Origin: Gillisia hiemivivida
GTDB lineage: Bacteria > Bacteroidota > Bacteroidia > Flavobacteriales > Flavobacteriaceae
Reading direction: 5' to 3'
Length of the DNA stretch: 64,000 nt
NCBI RefSeq assembly: GCF_007997295.1
Contig: NZ_VORY01000014.1
Location: forward strand, 1-64,000
Every line of letters starts with the position of its first letter. Within the stretch, counting starts at the first letter, position 1. The position numbers and the translations under genes are program-made. Below, in pieces: positions 29,136-40,209 of the stretch. The notes beneath the pieces were generated by a model, which was not told the origin of the DNA, ran no database searches, and was given only the letters and a program-made list of their open reading frames with translations.

Positions 29136-30626
29136 TTGAAATCACTTTTATCACACCTCCGAAATAACCTGCTTCTAAGTGTCTCTGCTTTTCTATTACT
29201 TTTTATAGCTATCTATATTTTCTTGTTTACAGAAACATTTTATTTTCTCATAGAAAATGGAAGTTTATGGGTAAGAGAATGGTTTGGTAGCTTTTATCTC
29301 TGGCTCGGGTTGTTATGTGTTGTTTTCTTACTCATTTTAGCATTTACTAAAGTTGGCAAACAACGTTTGGGGGATGCCCCACCTGAATTTAATAGATGGT
29401 CTTGGATCGCGATGCTCTATAGTGCCGGAATGGGAGCTGGAATTTTATTAAGAGGCGTGCAAGAGCCAGTTTACATGTTCCTTAACCCGCCTATAAAAAC
29501 TGGGCAATCCAATGAAATAATTGCTTTAGAGTATACTTTTTACCAGTGGGGTTTTACTGCGTGGGCTTTTTATGCCATGTTTGCTATTCTTGTAGGTCAT
29601 TCCCTCTTTGTGAAAAATAGAAATATAAGGTTAGGCACTAGTTTACATCATTTTAAACGAATTAAATTTCTTCCCTCTGGGATAGACCTTTTAACCATTC
29701 TAACCACTGTGGCAGGTTTGGTTGCTGCTATTGGTTTAGGAACAACTCAAATTGAAGGAGGAATAGGTCACTTATTACATCAAGATGCCGGCAATTTGGT
29801 GCTCACTTTATTTCTTGTATTATTAATCTGTTCAGTAGCATTTTTATCAGCTTGGGTTGGAATAGACAAAGGGATCAAAAGGTTATCTAATTGGAATATT
29901 TATCTTACTATCGTTTTGCTGCTTTTTGTATTTCTTCAAGGCGATATAGTATTAATAGCAGAGAACTTTCTGTTAGCGACCTACCATTATATTATAGACT
30001 TTGTTCCCTTAAGTTTGGCTCTTGGAGATTACGATCCGGGAAAAGAATTCTTAACAGACTGGACTTATTACTATTGGGCGTTCTGGCTGGCTTGGGCTCC
30101 ATTTACAGGAATATTCATTGCGAGAATTTCTAAAGGACGAACCATAAGAGAAATTATTTTAGGGGTATTACTAATTCCTTCTATAGGCACTTTTCTTTGG
30201 TTCAGTGTTTTTGGAACATCGGCCTTCAACTTAATAGAGCAATGGGGAACCTATCAAAATGAATTTGGAAATGTATTTACGTCTCTCTTTGTGTTCTTCT
30301 CCAATTACCCATTGGCTATTTTCACGAATGTTTTAACGGTTATATTACTTATTAGCTTTCTAGTAACTTCAGTAGATTCTGCCATTTATGTACTTAGCAT
30401 GTTTACTTCTAAGGGAAGCGAAAATCCAAAAAGAAGATACCGATTGATCTGGGCTATTATAATCCTAATCTTTTCTGAAGCAATCATAGTTTTAGGGAAT
30501 ATTAAGCCAGACAGTAATGTGCTGACAGCGATGCAGAAATTTCTTATTATTGGATCTCTCCCATTTGCTTTCTTTACACTAATTGTAATGATCTTATTAA
30601 CACGCACCCTTTTCAAAAAATCGTAA
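29136..30626 (+). CDS. BCCT family transporter (betaine/choline/carnitine type)
   Basis: Sodium- or proton-coupled uptake carrier for trimethylammonium compounds such as glycine betaine or choline. The 496 residues hold about twelve helices and the family signature DWTYYYWAFWLAWAPF (about 307-322) followed by GIFIARISKGRTIREI. YSAGMGAGILLRGVQEP near 91 is the glycine-rich stretch of helix 3. The start is TTG: the next in-frame Met is about 85 codons later and would remove the first helices. The short termini do not show an osmosensor tail. The exact substrate is unknown. Confidence 0.9.
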   Translation: MKSLLSHLRNNLLLSVSAFLLLFIAIYIFLFTETFYFLIENGSLWVREWFGSFYLWLGLLCVVFLLILAFTKVGKQRLGDAPPEFNRWSWIAMLYSAGMGAGILLRGVQEPVYMFLNPPIKTGQSNEIIALEYTFYQWGFTAWAFYAMFAILVGHSLFVKNRNIRLGTSLHHFKRIKFLPSGIDLLTILTTVAGLVAAIGLGTTQIEGGIGHLLHQDAGNLVLTLFLVLLICSVAFLSAWVGIDKGIKRLSNWNIYLTIVLLLFVFLQGDIVLIAENFLLATYHYIIDFVPLSLALGDYDPGKEFLTDWTYYYWAFWLAWAPFTGIFIARISKGRTIREIILGVLLIPSIGTFLWFSVFGTSAFNLIEQWGTYQNEFGNVFTSLFVFFSNYPLAIFTNVLTVILLISFLVTSVDSAIYVLSMFTSKGSENPKRRYRLIWAIIILIFSEAIIVLGNIKPDSNVLTAMQKFLIIGSLPFAFFTLIVMILLTRTLFKKS

Positions 30627-30699
30627 AAACTAGGATTATCTCAACTTGGTCCAATAGTTTATTTTCATCTTTTAACTTAGCTCTATTAGCCTCATACTG

Positions 30700-30717
30700 T
30701 TCCGACAATTATCGGAA
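30700..30717. repeat. dispersed palindrome, TTCCGA-TCGGAA variant
   Basis: TTCCGACAATTATCGGAA between convergent genes. It is a variant of the TCCCGA-TCGGGA repeat found at 10117, 10160, 11254, 36552, 45222 and 51651. A further fragment (CATCCCGATATC) lies near 30760. Confidence 0.5.
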
Positions 30718-30836
30718 TGATTTCAGTATCAATTTTTTGAAGGAATTAGACCCTAAAACATCCCGATATCTCCGGCCAAGGTGACGAAACTTTTCAGAGG
30801 GAAACTAGGCAATTGGAAACAAAACAGGCAGTTAAC

Positions 30837-30874
30837 AAAAATCCCTGAAATTTTTAAAAATTTCAGGGATTTTT
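30837..30874. terminator. bidirectional terminator between the BCCT gene and ctlX
   Basis: AAAAATCCCTGAAA (30837-30850) and TTTCAGGGATTTTT (30861-30874) form a perfect stem, and the ten bases between them are also self-complementary. The genes on both sides converge on it. Confidence 0.88.
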
Positions 30875-30898
30875 CTATTTCGATAATTAATATAATAT

Positions 30899-31831
30899 TT
30901 AGGCCTTAGGCAAGAACACTTCAGCCATCATGCAGCGGGCACTTCCCCCACCACAAGTTTCTATAGTATTAAGATCTGCACTTAATATCTCACAATGCTT
31001 TTCTATAGCTCTAATTTGAGAAGCTGTTAAGCTTTTATGAGCAGTATTACTCATGACCAAATACTTTTTATCTCCTTCTCCTTTTACCTGTAACATGTTC
31101 CCTGCAAACTGATGCATCTGAGCTTCAGTAATAGTAACTACTTCCTTACCATCTTGTTTTAGATGTTTCAAGACACTCTTACGTTCCTTAGCGTCGTCAA
31201 TACAATCTGCACAAATTACTGCAAATTCTTCAGCAACACACATCATTACATTAGTATGATAAATTGGAAGTCTTTTACCTTCTACATCTTGAAAGGCATG
31301 GAATATAATTGGAGAATATTCGAATTCCTCACAAAATTCAATAAGCAATTCTTCATCAGCTCTTACAGAAAGTGCGCAGTATGCTTTCCTATTTATTCTA
31401 TCCAGGATCAAAACTCCTGTTCCTTCTAAATATACTTTTTCAGCTTCAGCTTCAGTATAATCCACAACATCCGAAATTTTAAAACCTTGAGATTCTAAAA
31501 CTTCAAAAAATTCCATTCTGCGTTCTCTCCGTCTGTTTTCAGCAAACATTGGATATACAGCAACTTTCCCATCTTGGTGAAAGGAAACCCAATTATTAGG
31601 AAAAATAGAATCTGGAGTATCTAATTCTTTTTTATCGTCTACCACAACAACATTTACTCCTACAGCCTTCAACTTATTTACAAAAGCATCAAATTCATTT
31701 TGAGCTTTTGTATTGATCTCCTCATTCTTTAACTGAAGTTCTTCTTGAAAATAATTATTAACCGCAGTTTCTTCATTCATTCTAAAGTTCACAGGGCGAA
31801 CCATTAAAACGGTATTTGTTATTTGTTCCAT
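30899..31831 (-). CDS. ctlX: citrulline utilization hydrolase CtlX-like protein
   Basis: A 310-residue guanidino-group modifying protein of the arginine deiminase superfamily that matches the CtlX group. MVRPVNFRMN is at 10-19 and DSIFPNNWVSFH at 74-85. LEGTG (135-139) gives the acid, His192 lies in YHTNVMM, and the C-terminal Cys300 in GGGSARCMMAE is the expected nucleophile. CtlX is known from citrulline breakdown. The related gene upstream starts only seven bases away, so both are likely made from one transcript. Confidence 0.85.
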   Translation of the reverse strand: MEQITNTVLMVRPVNFRMNEETAVNNYFQEELQLKNEEINTKAQNEFDAFVNKLKAVGVNVVVVDDKKELDTPDSIFPNNWVSFHQDGKVAVYPMFAENRRRERRMEFFEVLESQGFKISDVVDYTEAEAEKVYLEGTGVLILDRINRKAYCALSVRADEELLIEFCEEFEYSPIIFHAFQDVEGKRLPIYHTNVMMCVAEEFAVICADCIDDAKERKSVLKHLKQDGKEVVTITEAQMHQFAGNMLQVKGEGDKKYLVMSNTAHKSLTASQIRAIEKHCEILSADLNTIETCGGGSARCMMAEVFLPKA

Positions 31832-31838
31832 GGAATTT

Positions 31839-32753
31839 TTATTCTCTTATTAATGGTAAGGTAGTACATCTTAGTAATCCTTCTTGCTTAGAAATTTCAG
31901 CATAAGGAACTTCTTCTACTGTAATTCCCTGTTCTCTCAACCATGCATTTAATCTGGTGAAATTCTTTTCAGAGATCACCACATCTTCAGAAATTGAAAA
32001 TACATTCGAATTCATATTAAACATCTCATCACGAGTGATTTCAAAAATGTTTTCTTTTCCGAAGAGATTTACCAACCAATTATATTCTTCTTCAATTAAG
32101 AAACCATCTTTATATATAATCGCTTTATCCTTCCCAACGGGCTGAAAACAACAATCTAAATGCAATGCATTATCTCTTGCCTCTGTATTGGACTTTCTTA
32201 AACTAAAAGAAACTACTTTTCTATTTGGGAAAAGTTCCTGAAGAGCCTTTACACCTTTCATATTTGTTCTTGCTGTAATAAAGTCTTTATAATCTTCACC
32301 TTTGTAAGTGCCTACCAATAGGTAATCCTTATAAGGCATTACATCTCCACCTTCCATATGTGCCGATTCTGGCATGGTCAAGATCTTCTCTGGATCTATT
32401 TGACTTAGCACATGATTAATGGCTTCAATCTCTTCATCTCTATCTGGTAAGATATTTGCTTTCACAAACTTATCATCTATAACAAACGCAATATCTCTTG
32501 TAAAGATCTGGTTGTAATTCTCAATGATCTTCGGCCTAAATACTTTTACGTTATATTTTTCGAATACAGCAGCTACAGCTTCCATCTCCTTAACCATATC
32601 TTCTTCTATTGGATATGTACCTGCCTTGATATGTTCAGCCGACTTTGGATCGTAAGCGTCTTTATATTCGGGTGTACCTCCATTGCTTACAGCCGTACCT
32701 AATACCACCGCTTTTAAAGGGGAAGTTTCACTCTTAATATTCAGTTTTAGCAT
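31839..32753 (-). CDS. DDAH/amidinotransferase family protein
   Basis: A 304-residue enzyme of the same superfamily as its neighbour but a different subgroup. Visible active-site parts are FTRD (84-87), MEGGDV (133-138), LHLD with His198, and Cys296 in GLLRCTTLP. Relatives hydrolyse methylated arginines or transfer amidino groups; substrate preference cannot be told from sequence. It lies upstream of the CtlX-like gene in one short unit and has a -7-like box at 32770. Confidence 0.82.
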   Translation of the reverse strand: MLKLNIKSETSPLKAVVLGTAVSNGGTPEYKDAYDPKSAEHIKAGTYPIEEDMVKEMEAVAAVFEKYNVKVFRPKIIENYNQIFTRDIAFVIDDKFVKANILPDRDEEIEAINHVLSQIDPEKILTMPESAHMEGGDVMPYKDYLLVGTYKGEDYKDFITARTNMKGVKALQELFPNRKVVSFSLRKSNTEARDNALHLDCCFQPVGKDKAIIYKDGFLIEEEYNWLVNLFGKENIFEITRDEMFNMNSNVFSISEDVVISEKNFTRLNAWLREQGITVEEVPYAEISKQEGLLRCTTLPLIRE

Positions 32754-32769
32754 TTTGGGTTGTTTTGTG

Positions 32770-32777
32770 CAAATATA
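32770..32777 (-). promoter_or_regulatory. possible -7 element of the DDAH-ctlX pair
   Basis: CAAATATA reads TATATTTG on the minus strand, 16 bases before the start codon at 32753. The position 19 bases upstream is not TTG and lies in the gltA terminator stem, so promoter and terminator overlap. Confidence 0.45.
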
Positions 32778-32778
32778 A

Positions 32779-32808
32779 AAAAAGCTTCATTGTGAAATGA
32801 AGCTTTTT
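32779..32808 (-). terminator. intrinsic terminator of gltA
   Basis: AAAAAGCTTCATT (32779-32791) pairs with AATGAAGCTTTTT (32796-32808) around GTGA. On the minus strand it is followed by seven T. Confidence 0.85.
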
Positions 32809-32829
32809 AAATTTATGAATTTCAAAATA

Positions 32830-34113
32830 TTATCTATTATCAATTTCCTTGAAACCTCTTAAACCTTCACCAATATAAACTTGACGTGGTCTTCCAATTG
32901 GTTCCTTTCCTAATCTCATTTCTCTCCATTGAGCGATCCATCCTGGCAATCTCCCTACAGCAAACATTACTGTAAACATTTCTGTTGGAATTCCCATTGC
33001 GCGGTAAATAATTCCTGAATAGAAATCTACGTTAGGATATAATTTACGCTCTACGAAATATTCATCTTCTAAAGCTGCTTTTTCAAGACTTTTAGCGATA
33101 TCAAGAATTGGATCTTCAACTCCTAATTCTGCAAGCACTTCATCTGCTGCTTTTTTAATGATCTTAGCTCTTGGATCAAAATTCTTATACACTCTATGTC
33201 CAAAGCCCATTAATCTAAATGGATCTTCTTTATCTTTTGCTTTCGCTATGAATTTTGAAGTATCTCCACCATCAGCTTTTATCTCTTCTAACATTTCGAT
33301 AACTGCTTGGTTAGCTCCACCATGAAGTGGTCCCCATAATGCAGAAACTCCTGCGGAAATTGATGCAAACAATCCTGCCTGAGAAGAACCTACTATTCTT
33401 ACTGTTGAAGTAGAACAATTTTGCTCGTGATCTGCATGCAAGATCAACAACCTATCTAAGGCTGCTACTAATTTATCATTTAGTTTATATTCTTCACCTG
33501 GCTTTTGAAACATCATTTTCAATAAGCTCTCTACATAACCTAAGTTATTATCTCTGTTCTCTAGTGGTTGATCGTTTCTTCTTCTTAAAGTCCAAGCAGC
33601 AAGTGTTGGAAATTTAGCCAAGATCTTAACCATCGCCTTATACATATCTTCTTCAGAATCTACATTTACAGACTTTGGATTGAAAGCAATAAGAGCACTT
33701 GTTAAAGAAGAAAGCATTCCCATTGGATGTGCTGTAGAAGGAAAACCTTTAATCACCTTTTTCATATCAAGGTTCACTTCACTTTGAGCCTTGATGTCAT
33801 CTTTGAATTTACCTAATTCATCTTTACTTGGTAATTCCCCGAAAATCAATAAAAATACCACTTCCAAAAAGTCAGCTTTTTCTGCTAATTCTTCTATAGA
33901 ATATCCTCTGTATCTTAAGATTCCTTTTTCTCCATCTAAAAAAGTAATTGCACTTTCACAACTTCCTGTATTCTTAAATCCTGGATCTAAAGTGATCACA
34001 CCAGCTTTTCCCCTTAAGGTTTTGATATCTATTGCAACCTCATTTTCTGTTCCTATAGTAATTGGGAATTCGTATTTCTTTCCATCTATCTCTAACGTAG
34101 CGACTTTCGACAT
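32830..34113 (-). CDS. gltA: citrate synthase
   Basis: Condenses oxaloacetate and acetyl-CoA in the first step of the TCA cycle. The 427-residue chain has the type II pattern: an N-terminal beta domain (ATLEIDGKKYEFPITIG), then HADHEQNCSTSTVR near 227, GPLHGGANQAV near 262 and GFGHRVYKNFDPRAK near 304. The last two contain the catalytic histidines. Eno lies upstream on the same strand, separated by a terminator, so gltA probably has its own promoter. Confidence 0.97.
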   Translation of the reverse strand: MSKVATLEIDGKKYEFPITIGTENEVAIDIKTLRGKAGVITLDPGFKNTGSCESAITFLDGEKGILRYRGYSIEELAEKADFLEVVFLLIFGELPSKDELGKFKDDIKAQSEVNLDMKKVIKGFPSTAHPMGMLSSLTSALIAFNPKSVNVDSEEDMYKAMVKILAKFPTLAAWTLRRRNDQPLENRDNNLGYVESLLKMMFQKPGEEYKLNDKLVAALDRLLILHADHEQNCSTSTVRIVGSSQAGLFASISAGVSALWGPLHGGANQAVIEMLEEIKADGGDTSKFIAKAKDKEDPFRLMGFGHRVYKNFDPRAKIIKKAADEVLAELGVEDPILDIAKSLEKAALEDEYFVERKLYPNVDFYSGIIYRAMGIPTEMFTVMFAVGRLPGWIAQWREMRLGKEPIGRPRQVYIGEGLRGFKEIDNR

Positions 34114-34249
34114 ATATTTTAAAACTTTTTCTGATTAATTTTTCGGAATGCTAAAATACAAAATATGCGCATAAAAGAACGTCTATTATAACGGGAATTT
34201 CTCACTTAAAAGATAATTTTGGCAGCTTTTTAAGAAAAAAGAGCCATAA

Positions 34250-34280
34250 AAAAACCCTTTCCATAATAGAAAGGGTTTTT
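34250..34280 (-). terminator. intrinsic terminator of eno
   Basis: AAAAACCCTTTC (34250-34261) pairs with GAAAGGGTTTTT (34269-34280) around seven bases. It lies 21 bases past the eno stop. Confidence 0.85.
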
Positions 34281-34301
34281 ATTAAATAATATATAAATCA
34301 T

Positions 34302-35618
<1,317 letters not shown>

Positions 35619-35835
35619 TCACAATATACAAATACAAGACTCATTTTCAGTGGAATTATATCAGATTTAGTAGGATTTTTTACTATATCGTTTTCGGGAA
35701 TAACTCCAAACGTGAAATTTAAATTTTACTAAATTAAGAAATAAAATATAAAATCTTGAGTAGCTATCCAAAGACGTTTAAAATCAAAATTCTATACTCT
35801 TCTCATCAATTATAGAATGCAGTCTGAAATATGCT

Positions 35836-36375
35836 TTATTTTTCTTTTCCTAGTTTGAAACCAAGTTGAATTCCTATATGGGTAGCAAAATAAGGATCTT
35901 CACGATCAGTAAATCCCATTCCAAGGCCAAGATTTAAATTCAGTTTGAAATTGCTATTATAAACACGTTGGAAACCCCAAACAGGTCCCAAAAAACCACT
36001 ATAATCCTTGTTGAGTTGCATATCACCAATGATAGGTTCTCCACTTGAAATAGTAGCCGAAGCTGCAATATAATTACCACTGTTCTCTGAGATTTTTTTG
36101 TCTTTTTGAGCTCGCTTCTTCAAATTATAATAATGGCGATACTGTACCTGAAATTGTGGATAAACCCCATATTCAGGCTTATCGAGATAGGAAGCATCAT
36201 GATAAACAAATCCTGCTCCAAGCATCAAATCAACCGTAGAGTTGGTAGAAGTGCTTACTTCATATTCTGCGGAAGGAATTAAAAAATTTAAGGAAAATTG
36301 GTCAGTTGTTTCTTGAGCTTGAATGTTGAAACTTAAAAATAAGAATGTAAATGTTGAGAGTAATATTTTATTCAT
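35836..36375 (-). CDS. predicted outer-membrane beta-barrel protein
   Basis: A small exported protein of unknown function. The start at 36375 (MNKILLSTFTFLFLSFNIQA) gives a good signal peptide; the frame can also begin eight codons earlier at 36399, which would spoil it. The mature part alternates Tyr- and Gly-rich strands (VYPQFQVQYRHYYN, ...LNLNLGLGMGF, THIGIQLGFKLGK) as in eight-stranded porin-like barrels. Nothing identifies a substrate. Confidence 0.7.
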   Translation of the reverse strand: MNKILLSTFTFLFLSFNIQAQETTDQFSLNFLIPSAEYEVSTSTNSTVDLMLGAGFVYHDASYLDKPEYGVYPQFQVQYRHYYNLKKRAQKDKKISENSGNYIAASATISSGEPIIGDMQLNKDYSGFLGPVWGFQRVYNSNFKLNLNLGLGMGFTDREDPYFATHIGIQLGFKLGKEK

Positions 36376-36431
36376 AAATAGGTGGATTAATGAATTCATG
36401 ATTATTTTGAAGAATTCTTAATTTTAATATC

Positions 36432-36470
36432 AAAAAAAAGGCCGAAAATTATATTTTTGGCCTTTTTTTT
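36432..36470 (-). terminator. intrinsic terminator, probably of carA
   Basis: AAAAAAAAGGCC (36432-36443) pairs with GGCCTTTTTTTT (36459-36470), and the loop GAAAATTATATTTTT pairs partly too. It lies 215 bases past carA, beyond two dispersed repeats. Confidence 0.75.
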
Positions 36471-36551
36471 GAGCTTTAAAGAAAATTAATTGTATATCCG
36501 TTTAGAGTCCAGTGACCAAATTATCCTATCTGAAATGGTCGCGTCACCCAG

Positions 36552-36567
36552 TCCCGAACCATCGGGA
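36552..36567. repeat. dispersed palindrome TCCCGA-TCGGGA
   Basis: TCCCGAACCATCGGGA, one of several copies between genes in this window. Here it lies 26 bases from a copy of the GTCATGCTGAAC repeat. Confidence 0.6.
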
Positions 36568-36593
36568 GCTTCAGGGTCTTATACCACATATTT

Positions 36594-36622
36594 GAGATGC
36601 TGAAGCAAGTTCAGCATGACGG
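36594..36622 (-). repeat. dispersed intergenic repeat, GTCATGCTGAAC type
   Basis: GATGCTGAAGCAAGTTCAGC continuing ATGACGG. It is the reverse-strand twin of the copy at 163-190, differing by about two bases. Self-complementary halves would form a hairpin. Confidence 0.6.
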
Positions 36623-36684
36623 TAACAACCTGTAATTAATTAATAAAAAACTATTTACTGGAACAAAAGCGGACATACAGAAAA

Positions 36685-37797
36685 TTAATTTTTAGAAGCT
36701 TTTATCCTATCTATAAATTCATCGAATAAATAGTTAGCATCGTGTGGTCCGGGACTAGCTTCGGGATGATATTGAACTGAAAAACAATTCTTATTTGTGA
36801 TCTCCATTCCTCCGACTGTATTATCATTTATACACACATGTGTGATCTTTACATTTGGATGCGCTTCAGTCTCTGCTCTATCCACAGAAAAACCATGATT
36901 TTGTGAAGTGATCTCCCCTTTCCCGGTCTTCAAATTCAGAACCGGATGGTTAATACCCCTATGCCCATGATGCATCTTATAAGTAGAAATACCATTTGCT
37001 ATGGCTATTACTTGATGTCCCAAACAAATTCCAAATAATGGATGATCCTTCTCTAAAATTGATTTGGTCAAATTGATAGCAGCACTAAGTGGTTGTGGGT
37101 CACCAGGACCATTAGAAAGAAAATATCCATCAGGATTCCAAGAACTCATTTCTTCATAAGTAGCATCAAATGGAAATACCTTTACATAAGCATCTCTTTC
37201 AGAAAGATTGCGAAGGATATTCTTTTTGATACCAATATCCAATGCTGCAATTTTGTAGGTAGCATTTTCATTTCCAAAAAAATAAGGTTCTTTAGTAGAT
37301 ACCTTTGAAGCCAATTCCAAACCATCCATATCTGGCACCGCTTTCAATTGCTCTTTAAGTCCTTCTAAATTATCTACATCTGTAGAAATAATTGCATTCA
37401 TAGCTCCGTTTTCACGGATGTAAGCAACCAAAGCTCTGGTGTCTACATCTGAAATAGCAAAAAGGTCACTTCCATCTAAAAAACTAGACAAGGAACCATC
37501 TGCCGAGGGACGTGAATAATTATAGCTGAAATTCTTACAGATGAGTCCTGAGATTTTAGCCTTATCAGATTCATTTTCTTCCTCCTTTACTCCATAATTA
37601 CCTATATGAGCATTGGTAGTAACCATTAACTGTCCGAAATACGAGGGATCTGTAAATATCTCCTGATACCCAGTCATTCCCGTATTAAAACATACTTCTC
37701 CTACTGCACTTCCATCTTTATCTCCAACAGATTTCCCATGAAAGATGGTACCGTCTGCCAAGAGAATGATCGCTTTTTTTCTTGTTTGGTATTTCAT
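36685..37797 (-). CDS. carA: carbamoyl-phosphate synthase small chain
   Basis: Glutaminase subunit that feeds ammonia to CarB for arginine and pyrimidine synthesis. The 370 residues have the CarA N-terminal domain (ILLADGTIFHGKSVG, GEVCFNTGMTGYQEIFTDPS) and a class I glutamine amidotransferase domain with GICLGHQ (Cys near 258) and QYHPEASPGPHD (His and Glu). carB is not adjacent. It follows rplQ on the same strand after a terminator. Confidence 0.96.
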   Translation of the reverse strand: MKYQTRKKAIILLADGTIFHGKSVGDKDGSAVGEVCFNTGMTGYQEIFTDPSYFGQLMVTTNAHIGNYGVKEEENESDKAKISGLICKNFSYNYSRPSADGSLSSFLDGSDLFAISDVDTRALVAYIRENGAMNAIISTDVDNLEGLKEQLKAVPDMDGLELASKVSTKEPYFFGNENATYKIAALDIGIKKNILRNLSERDAYVKVFPFDATYEEMSSWNPDGYFLSNGPGDPQPLSAAINLTKSILEKDHPLFGICLGHQVIAIANGISTYKMHHGHRGINHPVLNLKTGKGEITSQNHGFSVDRAETEAHPNVKITHVCINDNTVGGMEITNKNCFSVQYHPEASPGPHDANYLFDEFIDRIKASKN

Positions 37798-37894
37798 AAT
37801 AATATTCCAGGTACTAATTAGTTTTTAACTTCGAGTGGCAAAATTAATTAAATGGTAGCAACCAAAAATATAATTCCCACTTTTATGTTTAAAA

Positions 37895-37929
37895 AAAAAG
37901 GGATAAACCTTAATGGCTTATCCCTTTTT
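37895..37929 (-). terminator. terminator of the ribosomal superoperon
   Basis: AAAAAGGGATAA (37895-37906) pairs with TTATCCCTTTTT (37918-37929), with further pairing of ACC and GG in the loop. On the minus strand it is followed by a long T run (37891-37899 side). It lies 28 bases beyond rplQ. Confidence 0.85.
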
Positions 37930-37956
37930 ATAATTTTGATTAGAAAAGAATCATTG

Positions 37957-38457
37957 TTAGTCTTCTTTTTCATCGTCTTTTTTGTCAGCTTTCTTTTCAG
38001 AAGTTTTAGTTTCAGCTGTTGCTGTAGTTTCTTCTGTAGCTTTCTTTTTACCTCTACGAGTAGATTTTTTCTTCTCTGGCTTCGTAAGATTGTAGATCTC
38101 GTTGTAATCAACTAATTCTATCATTGCCATATCCGCGTTATCACCAAGTCTATTACCTAGTTTGATAATTCTTGTATAACCACCCGGACGGTCACCTATC
38201 TTAGGAGCAACATCTCGGAACAATTCTGCTACGAAATCTTTCTGACGAAGTTTAGCGAAAACCAATCTTCTGTTGTGAGTTGTATCTTCCTTAGATTTTG
38301 TGATCAAAGGCTCTACAAACTGCTTTAAAGCTTTTGCTTTAGCTACAGTAGTATTTATACGTTTATGCTCAATTAGGGAACACGCCATGTTAGCCAACAT
38401 AGACTTACGGTGTGCCGTTTTTCTTCCTAAATGATTTATTTTTTTTCCGTGTCTCAT
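37957..38457 (-). CDS. rplQ: 50S ribosomal protein L17
   Basis: Large-subunit protein near the exit tunnel. The first 120 residues are standard L17 ([20 protein letters not shown] and later [19 protein letters not shown]). A tail of about 40 residues follows, rich in Lys, Glu, Asp, Thr and Ala, which is absent from E. coli L17 but usual in Bacteroidota. Last gene of the operon, 42 bases after rpoA. Confidence 0.97.
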   Translation of the reverse strand: MRHGKKINHLGRKTAHRKSMLANMACSLIEHKRINTTVAKAKALKQFVEPLITKSKEDTTHNRRLVFAKLRQKDFVAELFRDVAPKIGDRPGGYTRIIKLGNRLGDNADMAMIELVDYNEIYNLTKPEKKKSTRRGKKKATEETTATAETKTSEKKADKKDDEKED

Positions 38458-38499
38458 TACTATTCTCTTTTAGACTAAGATTTCCTGTGAAGGATCGTA

Positions 38500-39492
38500 C
38501 TAGTCTTTATCCAATTTATATTTTGAAAGATCCATTCCAAAGTTTAAACCTTTATTATTCACAAGCTCTTCAAGCTCGGTTAAAGATTTCTTCCCGAAAT
38601 TACGGAACTTCATCAAGTCATTTTTGTTGTAGGATACTAAATCACCCAAGGTATCAACTTCAGCAGCCTTTAAGCAGTTAAGTGCTCTAACAGAAAGATC
38701 CATATCTACCAATTTGGTTTTTAGCAACTGTCTCATGTGAAGGGATTCTTCATCATAAGTTTCAGTTTGTGCTATCTCATCTGCCTCTAGCGTTATACGC
38801 TCATCAGAGAACAACATGAAATGGTGGATCAAGGTTTTTGCAGCTTCTGTTAATGCATCCTTAGGATGTATAGAACCATCTGATATAATTTCAAAAACCA
38901 ATTTTTCATAATCGGTTTTTTGCTCTACACGAAAGTTCTCTATGCTATATTTTACATTTTTGATTGGTGTGTAAACCGAATCTGTAAAGATAGTACCTAG
39001 AGGTGCATTTGCTTTTTTGTTTTCTTCTGCAGGAACATACCCACGACCTTTTTCCACCGAAAGTTCCATATTGAAACTCACTTTTTTATCAAGGTTACAA
39101 ATCACTAAATCTGGATTTAGAATTTGAAAACCTGAAATAAATTTTTGGAAATGGCCAGCTGTAAGTTGTTCTTGTCCAGAAACAGAAATTGTAACGGCTT
39201 CATTGTCTATTTCATCAATTTGCCTTTTAAACCTTACTTGTTTTAGGTTTAATATAATTTCTGTAACATCTTCCACTACCCCAGGGATAGTAGAGAATTC
39301 GTGGTCAACTCCTTCAATGCGAACTGAAGTGATTGCGAATCCTTCTAAAGATGATAACAGTACTCTCCTTAAAGCGTTACCAACAGTTAATCCATATCCT
39401 GGTTCCAAAGGGCGAAACTCAAACTTCCCTTCGAATTCAGTGGAATCAATCATTATAACTTTATCGGGCTTCTGAAAATTTAGTATTGCCAT
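38500..39492 (-). CDS. rpoA: DNA-directed RNA polymerase subunit alpha
   Basis: Scaffold subunit of RNA polymerase; 330 residues. The N-terminal domain dimerises and holds beta and beta-prime ([20 protein letters not shown], then LLSSLEG). The C-terminal domain (about 255-325) has the [20 protein letters not shown] segment and [10 protein letters not shown] for DNA and activator contact. It lies between rpsD (20 bases) and rplQ, the usual alpha-operon order. Confidence 0.98.
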   Translation of the reverse strand: MAILNFQKPDKVIMIDSTEFEGKFEFRPLEPGYGLTVGNALRRVLLSSLEGFAITSVRIEGVDHEFSTIPGVVEDVTEIILNLKQVRFKRQIDEIDNEAVTISVSGQEQLTAGHFQKFISGFQILNPDLVICNLDKKVSFNMELSVEKGRGYVPAEENKKANAPLGTIFTDSVYTPIKNVKYSIENFRVEQKTDYEKLVFEIISDGSIHPKDALTEAAKTLIHHFMLFSDERITLEADEIAQTETYDEESLHMRQLLKTKLVDMDLSVRALNCLKAAEVDTLGDLVSYNKNDLMKFRNFGKKSLTELEELVNNKGLNFGMDLSKYKLDKD

Positions 39493-39512
39493 ATTACGAC
39501 TTCTGTGAATTA

Positions 39513-40118
39513 TTATTTCGAATATAATTCGACTATGAATTGTTCATTTATATTTTCTGGAATCTGTACTCTTGCAGGAACAGAAACAAAAGTTCCTTGC
39601 TTAGTCTCATTGTTCCAGGTCATCCACTCGTAAGTGGCACTTGAATTTGCTAACGAATTAGTTATCGCTTCTAAAGATTTAGATTTCTCTCTTACCGCAA
39701 TTACATCTCCTGGCTTCACTTGGTAAGATGGGATGTTTAAAACATCACCGTTTACAGTAATATGTCTGTGAGAAACTAATTGTCTCGCACCACTTCTCGA
39801 AGGAGAAACTCCCATTCTGTAAACTACATTATCTAATCTAGATTCACATAATTGCAAAAGAACCTCACCAGTAATTCCTGTTGATCTGGTTGCTTTTTCA
39901 AACATGTTTCTGAACTGACGTTCTAATACACCATACGTGTATTTTGCCTTTTGCTTCTCCATTAACTGGATTGCATATTCAGATTTTTTACCTCTTCTAC
40001 GGTTGTTACCATGTTGTCCCGGAGGGTAATTTCTTTTTTCGAAAGACTTGTCATCTCCGAATATAGCCTCGCCAAATTTACGAGCTATTTTAGTCTTTGG
40101 ACCAGTATATCTTGCCAT
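39513..40118 (-). CDS. rpsD: 30S ribosomal protein S4
   Basis: Primary 16S-binding protein and assembly initiator; 201 residues. It starts [20 protein letters not shown] and has the S4 RNA-binding domain at about 90-155 ([31 protein letters not shown]). No zinc cysteines are present, so it is the C-minus form. The 91-base spacer to rpsK is one of the longer gaps in this operon. Confidence 0.98.
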   Translation of the reverse strand: MARYTGPKTKIARKFGEAIFGDDKSFEKRNYPPGQHGNNRRRGKKSEYAIQLMEKQKAKYTYGVLERQFRNMFEKATRSTGITGEVLLQLCESRLDNVVYRMGVSPSRSGARQLVSHRHITVNGDVLNIPSYQVKPGDVIAVREKSKSLEAITNSLANSSATYEWMTWNNETKQGTFVSVPARVQIPENINEQFIVELYSK

Positions 40119-40209
40119 TGAAAATTGTTTTTTTTAAGAAAGCGATTATGAATTAAGGTCACTGTCCTTCGATAATCTCATTGCCTTCTCGTTTATACTT
40201 AATAATTAA

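Noticed and set aside
37848-38115. 87-codon open frames on both strands over the end of rplQ
   Set aside because: They are out-of-frame readings of the low-complexity Lys/Glu/Ala tail of rplQ and its terminator.
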